IMG/VR virus record: IMGVR_UViG_3300026484_000236
Location: 62,001 to 126,000 of that record
Source: a virus
Length of the DNA stretch: 64,000 nucleotides
Direction: 5' to 3' (one strand)
The translations under genes were made by a program, and so were the position numbers. Shown piece by piece: positions 44,392 to 53,290 of the stretch (its first letter is position 1; every line of letters begins with the position of its first letter). The notes beneath the pieces are model-generated. The model worked only from the letters and a program-made list of their open reading frames with translations. It had not been told where the DNA came from and did no database searches.

Positions 44392-44970
44392 GTGTCTCGT
44401 ACTACCAAAACAACTAATATTAATTGTCGATTTAATACGACAGTTTGGTCATCTGGTACCAGAGTTTATACTACCGGAGGAGATGGAAATACCTCGTCTA
44501 ATAATCCTCCTAATTCTAATACTGATGTTGCTAGTACATGTCCTTCGTATAGAGATACTTGTAGTTCTAATTATGCAAGTGCTTTGGAAACAGTATTTGG
44601 ACATACTTCACCAAACAATGAATTAATAGATGATAAACATTTTAAAGATATGTATGATATTATTCATAGTATTGCTAGCGAAAGAAACATTTCTGATATC
44701 GAGGCAATATCATCTTTAGTTGCTCCGGGTAAATTAGTAGACCATGATCATTATAATACTATGAAATGGTGGGCAGATAATGTTGTTGCAACAACTGGTT
44801 CCGTAACATATAGATCCCGCGGTAATTTAATAGATAATGCAAGTATGACAACATTAAAAAATAAATTAAAAGCAGTTGCTAGATTATGTAATCAAAATGA
44901 CCATAACTCTTGTCCAAGTGTATGTAAATGTAATACAGTATGTACATGTAACTGTAATGCAAATTATTAA
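44392..44970 (+). CDS. Cys-rich protein, candidate substrate of radical SAM island (192 aa)
   Basis: GTG start at 44392 behind AAAGGAGAAAAT; the overlapping ATG frame at 44390 is a shadow. The protein has ten Cys: 12, 50, 57 and seven in the last 27 residues, ending CPSVCKCNTVCTCNCNANY. The N-terminal third is rich in Ser, Thr, Asn and Gly; the middle has a helical segment. There is no signal peptide. A Cys-dense C-terminal tail next to SPASM enzymes resembles RiPP precursors, though the leader-like part is large; alternatively it binds metal as a virion protein. Substrate role is inference. Confidence 0.7.
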   Translation: MSRTTKTTNINCRFNTTVWSSGTRVYTTGGDGNTSSNNPPNSNTDVASTCPSYRDTCSSNYASALETVFGHTSPNNELIDDKHFKDMYDIIHSIASERNISDIEAISSLVAPGKLVDHDHYNTMKWWADNVVATTGSVTYRSRGNLIDNASMTTLKNKLKAVARLCNQNDHNSCPSVCKCNTVCTCNCNANY

Positions 44971-44987
44971 AAATTAAAGGAAAATAA

Positions 44988-45602
44988 ATGCAAGTAGCTT
45001 TACTAAATAAAATAAATGGAAATTTTGTAATTTCTGAAATTATGCAATTCTCTGGTCAAGATTTAGAATTATTCGAAAATTATGCTATGATTGACGATGC
45101 AACAAAATATATGTACAATGCCTTGGTTAATGAATATGGAAAAGTATATATTAAAGAAGAAGATATTTTTAAAAAAAGTATTACTAAAGATAGTTTTATA
45201 TATCTTAAAGAAGATTTACCCGAAGGCACTACTTTAGAAGCAGAAGAACTAGAATTAAAAAAAGTAGAATTATATAATTATATGGATAATAATTTGGCCT
45301 TAAATATTCAAAAAATTAGCTTTTTAACATATATTCATTATATTACTTTATTTAATTATTTTGCAGCTAAAGGAATTTTTATTACTGAAGATAATAAAGA
45401 AGATAAATATATTGAAATTTTAGAATTAGACGACGAAAGCGCTATCGAAAAATTAGAATTGTATTTAAGTATACAGGATGAACTCAAACCATTTTTAGAA
45501 TTAAATAACGAATTAATACAAACTAAAGAAGATATTGATTATGCTGATGAAGAAGAATTAGAGGTATTAGCTGAAAAAATAATTCCTACTAAAATTCTAT
45601 AA
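44988..45602 (+). CDS. Unknown protein in radical SAM island (204 aa)
   Basis: Acidic, Leu/Glu-rich, predicted helical, with no Cys. VALLNKINGNFVISEIMQFS at the N-terminus and DIDYADEEELEVLAEKI at the C-terminus. It has no membrane segment. Downstream of the Cys-rich gene with AAAGGAAAAT upstream. Could be a chaperone, scaffold or second substrate; not recognised. Confidence 0.6.
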   Translation: MQVALLNKINGNFVISEIMQFSGQDLELFENYAMIDDATKYMYNALVNEYGKVYIKEEDIFKKSITKDSFIYLKEDLPEGTTLEAEELELKKVELYNYMDNNLALNIQKISFLTYIHYITLFNYFAAKGIFITEDNKEDKYIEILELDDESAIEKLELYLSIQDELKPFLELNNELIQTKEDIDYADEEELEVLAEKIIPTKIL

Positions 45603-45619
45603 AATTATAATGATTAACA

Positions 45620-46465
45620 ATGATTAACTTAATTCAAGAAAATAGATTCGGATCTCGTAAAAGAGGTTCGAATACTATTCCTGCCAAAATTTTACGGAAC
45701 TATAATAACCAATTCATTATGAATATTTCTCCATCCAAAAGAACGCCCAATATTAATTTTTATAGACAACCAGATGCTAAAATATTTAAAAATCTTTTAT
45801 TTACATATTCTAAATCTAAACATGAATTAATAAAAGATAATATATTTTTCGAGAAGACTAAATATTTATTTTTAAAAAATAATAATAAAATATTTTCAAA
45901 TGGTTTTTATTACAGTAAATATTATAATATGAAATTCTATCCAACTTATTTTTACGAGTTAACTATTGATAGTAAACTATCAATAGTTAACTATCAATCA
46001 AAACAGTATAAGTATGGTATATATAATCGGGCTGAATGCCAAGATAAAAAAGTACTTTTAAACTATTTAAAAAATAACGATATTTCCGAACGAGATGTTC
46101 TAGTATTTGGTGGTAATATAGAAGGTTTTGATTCTTGTACCGATCAAGATTATTTTTTTAATAATTTTGAAACTTATTTAATAAATAACGAAGATAATGA
46201 TTCAGTTTCAAATACATTATTAGAATGTATTTATTACAAAAAAAAATTATTACTTATGAATAATTTAGCTATTGCCAACGATAATAAAGCTATGTTAGAA
46301 GCTTTAAATTATTATGGATATGATAGATTATTCAAAAAATTAAATAATTTAAATACTTATTGTTGGAGTGATTTAACAGAAGATAATTTTAGAACTAAGG
46401 TCAATTATATAGATAATATATTTAAAAGATCTATTAACTTTACAAATTTTCTAAAGGAATTTTAA
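45620..46465 (+). CDS. Unknown protein in radical SAM island (281 aa)
   Basis: Basic N-terminus (GSRKRGSNTIPAKILRNYNN), Tyr/Asn/Phe-rich, four Cys in the second half. No enzyme motif recognised. Around residue 115 the reading frame passes through a palindromic repeat (45957-45998) encoding ELTIDSKLSIVNYQ, apparently inserted in frame. No clear ribosome site precedes the ATG; ATG at 45610 leads straight to a stop. Its stop overlaps the next start (TTTTAATG). Confidence 0.55.
   Translation: MINLIQENRFGSRKRGSNTIPAKILRNYNNQFIMNISPSKRTPNINFYRQPDAKIFKNLLFTYSKSKHELIKDNIFFEKTKYLFLKNNNKIFSNGFYYSKYYNMKFYPTYFYELTIDSKLSIVNYQSKQYKYGIYNRAECQDKKVLLNYLKNNDISERDVLVFGGNIEGFDSCTDQDYFFNNFETYLINNEDNDSVSNTLLECIYYKKKLLLMNNLAIANDNKAMLEALNYYGYDRLFKKLNNLNTYCWSDLTEDNFRTKVNYIDNIFKRSINFTNFLKEF
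45957..45998. repeat. TTAACTATTAATAGTTAA-type palindrome inside a gene
   Basis: GAGTTAACTATTGATAG, then TAAACTATCAATAGTTAACT, read in frame by the gene at 45620. Elsewhere this family lies between genes. Confidence 0.7.
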
Positions 46466-47346
46466 TGTTATCTAAAAATAAACCCAGTGAATTAAATACA
46501 AAAATATTTAATAATAACTTGGGTATTTATGTTCAATTAATACCTTTTTATAATTGTAGTATTGGTTGTGAATATTGTTTTACATATTCTAAATTAAATA
46601 GTTCGATTAAGTTAAGTCCAGATGAATTTAAAGATATCCTAATTAAATTAGATACTGATACAAAGAATTTTAAAATAATTTCGTTATCTATACTTGGTGG
46701 GGAATTAACCGAGTCCAAAGATTACTATAAGTATTTAGATAATATATTTGAAGTATTTTCATACAGAAAAGAAAGCGTTAAAATAGAATTTTTATCTAAT
46801 TTAACTGGAAGTATTAAACAATACGAATACTTTTATAAAAAGTTTCAAGACTTTAATGAATTTTGGAGTTTATTTACTATTCATAATAATGCTGTAAGAA
46901 ATAATAAAAGTTTGGATAATTTTGCTATAAAGCTTCAGTACCTTAAAGAGAATAATTATATATTCAATATCGATTTTTTACAAAGTCTAGATAAAAATTA
47001 TTCTAAAATAAATAAAAATAATGAGAATTATCTTGTTTCGTTAATTCCCGAAATACAGTTTGATATAATTCATTCCGATTTGGTTGAAAATATTAGTGAA
47101 TCTATTTATGGGACTAATTTTAATAAACATAAAATTAGTCCTAAAAAAGTTTTTTGCCACGCGAATTATATTTGTATACGACCAGAAGGTATCACAAATG
47201 AATGCAATAATACTAGTATTACATTTGATATATTTTTTAAAAAAGGTCTTAAAAGTATTTTAAAAAGTAAAGTATGTACTTTAAATGAATGTCCATGTTT
47301 TCCAGACTTAAGAAATATAGTTGGATTTATTAATTTAAAAAAATAA
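46465..47346 (+). CDS. Radical SAM enzyme (293 aa)
   Basis: CSIGCEYC at 31-38 (CxxxCxxC) and LGGELT near 78. C-terminal Cys groups FCHANYICIR, NECNN and CTLNECPCF (residues 229-282) fit a SPASM or twitch-type cluster site. Resembles the enzymes at 49087 and 57504 (shared LTESK / LGGE.T.SK run and length). Starts inside the previous stop, so tightly coupled. Confidence 0.85.
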   Translation: MLSKNKPSELNTKIFNNNLGIYVQLIPFYNCSIGCEYCFTYSKLNSSIKLSPDEFKDILIKLDTDTKNFKIISLSILGGELTESKDYYKYLDNIFEVFSYRKESVKIEFLSNLTGSIKQYEYFYKKFQDFNEFWSLFTIHNNAVRNNKSLDNFAIKLQYLKENNYIFNIDFLQSLDKNYSKINKNNENYLVSLIPEIQFDIIHSDLVENISESIYGTNFNKHKISPKKVFCHANYICIRPEGITNECNNTSITFDIFFKKGLKSILKSKVCTLNECPCFPDLRNIVGFINLKK

Positions 47347-47360
47347 TTAAAAGGGAAAAA

Positions 47361-48233
47361 ATGAATTTTGGTAAAAAAATAGTTCTTACTTATTGTCCAA
47401 GCCAATTTGAAAGAAATAGAATATGTGGTCATACCTTTGAGGTAATGGATTATTATTTATTATTTCATGAATTGGGATATTCGGTAAATATTTTAATACA
47501 AGAAAACTCACCTAAAAATATTTTTTATAAAGCTTGGGAAGATAAGTACATATTACCAAATGATTATAAAAAAGATATTATTTTTAATTTTAAAAGAAAA
47601 ATTATAAAAGGTGATATTTTAATATTTACAGATGGTTTATATGATTATTACTGGGATAAATATGTTTTATTATTTGAAAAATTGATTTTATTAAGATGTA
47701 ATAAAATCACAGATTATTCAAAAATTTTAAAAAATGATAAGGTATATTTATTACAAGATAAAAGAATATATAAAGATTACGATAATTTTAATAATTGTAT
47801 AAATTACGTTAAAAAAATAAATTTTAAATATTTTAAAACCATTAGAAATTCAGTACAAAACAAAACATTAATATATATTAATACAAATCTTAGAAAATTG
47901 GATAATATTACGGATAATGAAAATATTCTTTACGTATCTGGAACTAAACATAATTTTGGAGATTTTGTTTTAACTGCTCCAGTTGAAAATATTTTTGAAA
48001 AATTTAATTCTTTTTTATATACGAAAACCAAATTTCAATTCGATTGTAGTCCAAGATTTATCGCGGAATGTAAATTTTATAATAAAAAAATATTGTTTGA
48101 TTTTAATTTCGAAGAATATTGTGGACCAGATTATGGAGATACTGGTTTATATTGGCGTTGGTGGGATATAAATAATAATTTTGAAAATATAGAATTAAAG
48201 GAAAATGATGAGTTGCTCGAATATACAAAATAA
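47361..48233 (+). CDS. Putative glycosyltransferase, GT-B type (290 aa)
   Basis: The C-terminal half has FDCSPRFIAECKFYNKKILFDF, a pattern found in GT-B glycosyltransferases (sugar-nucleotide site with Glu-Cys), and DYGDTGLYWRWWD at the end. The N-terminal half has GHTFEVMDYYLLFHELGYSVN, like the first Rossmann helix region. It would transfer a sugar to a protein or polymer. It sits inside the radical SAM run and overlaps the next gene by 29 bases. Donor and acceptor cannot be deduced. Confidence 0.5.
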   Translation: MNFGKKIVLTYCPSQFERNRICGHTFEVMDYYLLFHELGYSVNILIQENSPKNIFYKAWEDKYILPNDYKKDIIFNFKRKIIKGDILIFTDGLYDYYWDKYVLLFEKLILLRCNKITDYSKILKNDKVYLLQDKRIYKDYDNFNNCINYVKKINFKYFKTIRNSVQNKTLIYINTNLRKLDNITDNENILYVSGTKHNFGDFVLTAPVENIFEKFNSFLYTKTKFQFDCSPRFIAECKFYNKKILFDFNFEEYCGPDYGDTGLYWRWWDINNNFENIELKENDELLEYTK

Positions 48234-49077
48234 ACAAGTTTATGTATCTATAGAACCAACGACGACTTGTAATTTAAATTGCCCATATTGTTATGTATCT
48301 TATTTAAATACTGTAAAGTTAATTTCTAAATCCGTTTGGACTTTTTTTAAACATAGATTAAAGAAGATTAAAAAAAAATATCCAAATAAGGAATTATATA
48401 TAGATTTCTTGGGTGGCGAACCTCTAACATTAAGTCAAGAATTACTTAATGAAAAAATAGAAGATATGTTAGATTTACATATTCTTGGAGTAGTTGATAT
48501 TTTTTCAATTACATCAAATGGATTAATTTATAAGGATTTAAAATTATTAAAAAAATTTAAAAAATCTATGTTAAATATTAGTGTACATCCCTTTAATTTT
48601 TTAAAAAATTTCGATTCTTTATTTTTTAATCTAAAAACTTATAATGAAGAAAATATACAAATGTTTATTAATTTTTATATAGATGATGTATTAACCAAAG
48701 AACATAAAGAAAAAATTGAATTAATTTTAGATTTCCTAAATGAAAATGATATAAAATATAGATTTATACCCATATTTAAAAATGATGTATTATTTGATAT
48801 ATTTTCCTGCGGTATCTCAGAAGAAAAAATGTTTAAGTATATATCTAAAAATTATGCTGTAAATGCTAAGTACAATAAAAAACAATTTAACTGTACTCCA
48901 AATGTTTTTGATATTAATATTAATGGTGATATAATATTTTCATGTTCTTATAATTTAAAACAGAATTTAAATATTAAAAATCACGATATACCAGTAAATA
49001 AAAAAGTAATATGTGATGAAAATTTTTGTACTAGTTACGATGGGGATAAAACAAACGTGAATAAATATTTATTATAA
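48205..49077 (+). CDS. Radical SAM enzyme (290 aa)
   Basis: CNLNCPYC at 22-29, LGGEPL at 69-74. C-terminal half carries NCTPNVFDININGDIIFSCS and DENFCTSYDGD, Cys positions like those of the SPASM-type tail, with INGDI typical of the domain's start. Overlaps the glycosyltransferase gene by 29 bases; the ribosome site AAAGGAAA lies within it. Substrate unknown. Confidence 0.85.
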   Translation: MMSCSNIQNKQVYVSIEPTTTCNLNCPYCYVSYLNTVKLISKSVWTFFKHRLKKIKKKYPNKELYIDFLGGEPLTLSQELLNEKIEDMLDLHILGVVDIFSITSNGLIYKDLKLLKKFKKSMLNISVHPFNFLKNFDSLFFNLKTYNEENIQMFINFYIDDVLTKEHKEKIELILDFLNENDIKYRFIPIFKNDVLFDIFSCGISEEKMFKYISKNYAVNAKYNKKQFNCTPNVFDININGDIIFSCSYNLKQNLNIKNHDIPVNKKVICDENFCTSYDGDKTNVNKYLL

Positions 49078-49086
49078 AGGAAATAT

Positions 49087-50016
49087 ATGTATTGGAATTC
49101 TATATACTCACAAGAAAATAGAATATATTTAGATTATGATATACAAATGATGTGTAATATAAATTGTACATATTGTTTTCAAAAATTTGATAATAGTTTA
49201 AATATAAAAAATGATAATAAAATATTATTAAAAAATTCTACGATATTATTAAATTTATTAAAAAAACATCCTTTTGATTTTACGTTGGGATTGCTTGGCG
49301 GAGAACCAACATTAAATAAAGAATTATATTTTAATATTTTAGATAAATTTTCCGATATAGATAAACCTAACTCAGATATATTTATAAGTACTAATTTTTT
49401 TCAATCATATGAATTTTATAAAAATCACCCAAATTATAATAATGTTAATCATTGGCTTAGTTTACATCCAGAATACTTAAATAATATTAATCATAAAAAG
49501 AATTTATTTGATAAATTAGAACTAATTGTATCTAAAAAATTTAATATTATTATTTCACCAATGTTATATTTAACTGAAAAAACAGAATACTTTTTTAAAA
49601 ATATTATTTTAGAACTATATTATTTTTGTATTAGTAATAATATAATATATAGTCCTCAGATAATATTTAAAAATGAGGAATTTAAATCAAATAATTTCTT
49701 AGATTTTTTAAATAAGATATCTTATTTAAAATTACCAGAAAAAGTATTTAATCAAAATATTCCGGAATTTTTTTATAATAATAAAAAAATTACATTGAAT
49801 GAAGTAATGAAAGATAATATAAGTTATAAAAATAAAACATGTTCTTATAATTATGGACATATAGATGAAAACCTTACCTTCACCGCAGATTGTTTAAATT
49901 ATAATTTTAATATAAAACAAAACCCAGTAAAATTTTTAAAATATTTTGGTAAAAAAATTATTTGCCAACGCGATTCCTGTTTGGATTACCCATTATTATT
50001 AACTAAAAAAGATTAA
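49087..50016 (+). CDS. Radical SAM enzyme (309 aa)
   Basis: CNINCTYC at 23-30, GLLGGEPT at 68-75, then ISTNF (compare TTN) and SLHPEYLN, matching the enzyme at 57504 (LGLLGGEPT, ITTNL, SFHPEYFKN). C-terminal Cys in TCSYNYGH, ADCLNY and IICQRDSCLDYP suggest an auxiliary cluster. The stop TAATG overlaps the next start. The clear pair with 57504 points to duplication. Confidence 0.85.
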   Translation: MYWNSIYSQENRIYLDYDIQMMCNINCTYCFQKFDNSLNIKNDNKILLKNSTILLNLLKKHPFDFTLGLLGGEPTLNKELYFNILDKFSDIDKPNSDIFISTNFFQSYEFYKNHPNYNNVNHWLSLHPEYLNNINHKKNLFDKLELIVSKKFNIIISPMLYLTEKTEYFFKNIILELYYFCISNNIIYSPQIIFKNEEFKSNNFLDFLNKISYLKLPEKVFNQNIPEFFYNNKKITLNEVMKDNISYKNKTCSYNYGHIDENLTFTADCLNYNFNIKQNPVKFLKYFGKKIICQRDSCLDYPLLLTKKD

Positions 50017-50765
50017 TGATGTATACATATATTAACATTATTACCGATGGTAAACTCGACAATATAAAAAAACTTTATAATGGTATAAAAAATATTCCTA
50101 ATATTGTATTAGATATTGAATTAAATAATATTAATATAAATGATTTGTATTATATTTTAAAAGTATTTAAATCTAATAATATAAAAATAACTTTAAGTGT
50201 TACTAATATACAACAACTTAAATTAATAAATAATTTAAACATGAAAGAGTATAATATCGTAAATGTTTCCATATTATTAGATTACAATTTTAATGATATA
50301 ATTAAGTTAAATAATTTATTAAATAATTCAATATATAAAGAATATTTATATATAGACATATTTTTTGAAAAAAACGATATTTACGAAGGAAGTAATAAAA
50401 TTATAAAATTATATAAGAACTTAAATAAACTAGATATTAAGTTAGGTATTACTATAAAAGATTTATCAAATAATGAACAATCAGTTTTTAAATATTTAAA
50501 AAATAATCTTGCTAATTTAACAAATTATATTGATCATCAATTAAATATATTTAATACCTCTAATGTTTGTACACCAAATGCTTTTATTTTTTTATTAAGC
50601 ACTGGTTTATTATATGTTGCATGTGGTATTGAAAAAACAGAAATAAAAATTATAAATTTAAATAAATATTTAAATAAAAAATATTCTTGCGATATAGATA
50701 TATGTCCAATAGGAGATGCTATTAATAAAGAATATAATTACAACACGTTTTATAAAGGAACATGA
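50016..50765 (+). CDS. Radical SAM-like protein lacking the N-terminal cluster motif (249 aa)
   Basis: Fold pattern of strands and helices resembles a (beta/alpha) barrel (YINIITDGKLDNI, VLDIELNNIN, KITLSVTN, LGITIKD) and the C-terminus has VCTPNAFIFLLSTGLLYVAC plus CDIDICPIGD, the Cys set of its neighbours' tail. However, there is no CxxxCxxC. If the tail holds an auxiliary cluster, it could be a partner or substrate-recognition subunit rather than an enzyme. Start overlaps the previous stop and the end overlaps the next. Confidence 0.6.
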   Translation: MMYTYINIITDGKLDNIKKLYNGIKNIPNIVLDIELNNININDLYYILKVFKSNNIKITLSVTNIQQLKLINNLNMKEYNIVNVSILLDYNFNDIIKLNNLLNNSIYKEYLYIDIFFEKNDIYEGSNKIIKLYKNLNKLDIKLGITIKDLSNNEQSVFKYLKNNLANLTNYIDHQLNIFNTSNVCTPNAFIFLLSTGLLYVACGIEKTEIKIINLNKYLNKKYSCDIDICPIGDAINKEYNYNTFYKGT

Positions 50766-51640
50766 TGAAAAAATTAGTAATACCTTATTATAAAGATGGA
50801 ACATTTTTAACCCATTTAATAACTTTAAAAAAATATTATAATATTGTTTTATACAATGGTTTTAACAATTGTGTTTGGAATGGTGGTAGAATACTTGATG
50901 AAAAAATACAAATAACAGAAATGGATATAGATACTTATAATAAGTTTGGTATTAGTATTGGATTAACGTTTACGAATTCCTTATTGACGAAGGAACATTT
51001 AAATGATAAAAATGGTAATGAATTATTAAAAAATTTATTAATATCGTCTATTAAATATAATATTAAAAATGAGATAATTATTAATTCCGATATATTATAT
51101 GATTATATTATTACAAAATATCCAGAAAGTAAACAATGGTTTACATTCGTTTATAGTATTACTGCTCATAAAAACTTTCCAGAATTTTATAAAAATAATA
51201 AAATATCCAAAGAAAAGATTTTTAAGTATTATACAAATTTATTTAATAAATATGATAATGTTGTAATACATAGTGAATTAATTATAAAACAATGGTTTTA
51301 TAATTATTTAGTACAAAATAATTATTTAAAACAAACGGAAATAATTATCAATATTATTAAAGGTTGTAATCATTGTAATAAATATAAAAATCATTATGAT
51401 AAAATTAGTTATTATAATTTAAATTATGTCGCGAATAGAAAAAAATTCGAAAGTAGTTGTATGCCATGTATATTAGAAAAAGTACCAAAAAAATTTACGG
51501 AAGCTTTTATACCAGATAAACATAAAATAATATTTATAAAACGATTTAATATAATTAAATTTGAGGGGCGATCCATAAATAATTATAATCAATTTATAAA
51601 ACAAAATGATATAATATTAAAATTAAAGGGGATACAATGA
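50762..51640 (+). CDS. Protein of WNGGR family, possibly iron-sulfur, paralog of 54177 (292 aa)
   Basis: VLYNGFNNCVWNGGR near 28-42, LTFTNSLLTKEHL, IINSDILYDYI and IIKGCNHCNKYKNHYDKIS, then SSCMPC. The paralog at 54177 shares VYDGPNNCKWNGGR, FTFSNGV, NDTCKPNCEFYYEHFKEIS. The alternation suggests an (alpha/beta) barrel, and two Cys pairs might bind a cluster as in U32-type proteins; U32 similarity is a weak inference. Starts 4 bases inside the previous gene and is followed by a radical SAM gene, as is its paralog. Confidence 0.6.
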   Translation: MMKKLVIPYYKDGTFLTHLITLKKYYNIVLYNGFNNCVWNGGRILDEKIQITEMDIDTYNKFGISIGLTFTNSLLTKEHLNDKNGNELLKNLLISSIKYNIKNEIIINSDILYDYIITKYPESKQWFTFVYSITAHKNFPEFYKNNKISKEKIFKYYTNLFNKYDNVVIHSELIIKQWFYNYLVQNNYLKQTEIIINIIKGCNHCNKYKNHYDKISYYNLNYVANRKKFESSCMPCILEKVPKKFTEAFIPDKHKIIFIKRFNIIKFEGRSINNYNQFIKQNDIILKLKGIQ

Positions 51641-52356
51641 ATCTCGATTTATTTATTACATTAAAATGTAATTTTGAGTGCGATTATTGTACAGTTAGTT
51701 TAAAAAATTCTTTTATAAGTTTAGAAGAATTACATGAAATAAATTTTAAAGATTATGAAGTTATTAATATTCTTGGTGGAGAACCATTTTTGCATCCAGA
51801 ATTTGAAAAAATTATAAATTATATAAAACAATATAATCAAAATATTATTATTTATACAAATGGTACTAAATTATTAAAAATCAAAGAGTATGAATATTTA
51901 TTTACTGATAATATAAAAATAGTTCTTAGTTTACATAATCAATTATTTTTTAAATTAAAAAAAAATAAAGATGATTATTTAGAATTATTTAACAAAAAAT
52001 ATATATTAAGAACTCAAATTATTTTTAATATTAAAAATAGTAATATTATATCTTTGGTTATTAAATTATTTTCTGATATGGATATTATAATTTATTTATG
52101 TACTGATATAGAAGATCCAAATTATTATCAAAAAACTCTACCAAATTTAAAAAAAATATTTTTAAATAGAATTTTAAATTCCAATATTCTTTCAATGGGA
52201 TTAATTAATTTTGATATAGGAGCCTCACGAAAAGATTACTGTGTAACAAGTACTTTAAAAGAACCAAATACTAAATTATTTATTGAAGATAATCATATTG
52301 ATTTTTGTTCATTAAATATATTATTCGATACAAAGGAAAAATATGAATATTATTAA
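51637..52356 (+). CDS. Short radical SAM enzyme (239 aa)
   Basis: CNFECDYC at 11-18 and LGGEPF at 46-51 with H at +2. The second half is short with two Cys (KDYCVTS, DFCSLN), so no full SPASM. Resembles 55083 (GGEPFMH, similar length, same position behind a WNGGR gene). Overlaps both neighbours. Probably handles a small substrate or serves as an activator of the next enzyme. Confidence 0.85.
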   Translation: MNLDLFITLKCNFECDYCTVSLKNSFISLEELHEINFKDYEVINILGGEPFLHPEFEKIINYIKQYNQNIIIYTNGTKLLKIKEYEYLFTDNIKIVLSLHNQLFFKLKKNKDDYLELFNKKYILRTQIIFNIKNSNIISLVIKLFSDMDIIIYLCTDIEDPNYYQKTLPNLKKIFLNRILNSNILSMGLINFDIGASRKDYCVTSTLKEPNTKLFIEDNHIDFCSLNILFDTKEKYEYY

Positions 52357-53290
52357 ACCAAATAAAAAAATGGATAAATTTTTTCAATATGATATATTAA
52401 TCAGTTTGGATATAACTACAGTATGTAATTTAGATTGTTCATACTGTTATTCGAAAAATTATTATAACAAAACTAACGATTGGAATAAAAATTTATCTCA
52501 AGAAAATTGGAATAATATTAAAATATTTTTATTACATATTAAAAAAGAATTTCCAAATCTTCAATTACTTATATTAGGTGGAGAACCTACTTTAAGTAAA
52601 TATTTTTTAGATTGTGTTAATTTTTGTATCGAAAATAAAATAAATATGAATATTTTTACGAATTTAATAAATATTTCAAATTTATTAAAAGGTATTGAAA
52701 TATGTAAAAATAATAATTTTTTAGATAATATTTTTATTACTGCGAGTGTACATGAATTAATTGATTTAAATGATAATATATTTTTTAAAAATTTAAATTA
52801 TTTAATAAATAATTATAAAATTAATTTAAAAATGGATTTAATGCTTACATTAAAAAAAGAATATATTGAATTTTATAATAATAATTTTAATACTATCGAA
52901 AAATTATCAAAAGTTATTGATATAAATATCGAAGTTATAGATAATGGAAATGAAAATTTCTTAAAAAAAAGAGCTAAAATCTATTCAAAATCCAAATCAA
53001 ATCCATTTCGTAAATTGATACAATTATTAAATCCAAGTGTTACTATGAATGATAAAGAAATTTCTATAAATAATTTCATATTATTAAAAAATAAGAAAAA
53101 ATGTTACTTAAAAGAATTCTTAATTGATTACAATTTAAATATTTTACAAGGTTGTACTGGTACAAAAATTGGAAATATTCATGATAATTTTAATAATTTA
53201 CTTATAAAAATGAAAAATATGTTTATAGTTAATTGTGAAATAACATGTCCATGTTATTATCTTACTCAAATAAAAAAGGAATTGCTATGA
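52343..53290 (+). CDS. Radical SAM enzyme (315 aa)
   Basis: CNLDCSYC at 28-35, ILGGEPT at 77-83, followed by a TN loop (FTNL). C-terminal Cys in KKCYLKE, GCTGTKIGN and CEITCPCY near 249-306 fit an auxiliary cluster site. GCTGTKIGNIHDN is a typical SPASM start. The start ATG at 52343 has AAGGAAAAAT upstream inside the previous gene. Resembles 48205 and 55828. Confidence 0.85.
   Translation: MNIIKPNKKMDKFFQYDILISLDITTVCNLDCSYCYSKNYYNKTNDWNKNLSQENWNNIKIFLLHIKKEFPNLQLLILGGEPTLSKYFLDCVNFCIENKINMNIFTNLINISNLLKGIEICKNNNFLDNIFITASVHELIDLNDNIFFKNLNYLINNYKINLKMDLMLTLKKEYIEFYNNNFNTIEKLSKVIDINIEVIDNGNENFLKKRAKIYSKSKSNPFRKLIQLLNPSVTMNDKEISINNFILLKNKKKCYLKEFLIDYNLNILQGCTGTKIGNIHDNFNNLLIKMKNMFIVNCEITCPCYYLTQIKKELL

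Noticed and set aside
44390-44626. 78-residue frame starting at the ATG two bases before the Cys-rich gene
   Set aside because: The GTG frame at 44392 is longer, has Cys-rich, non-random composition and continues to a stop near the next gene's ribosome site.
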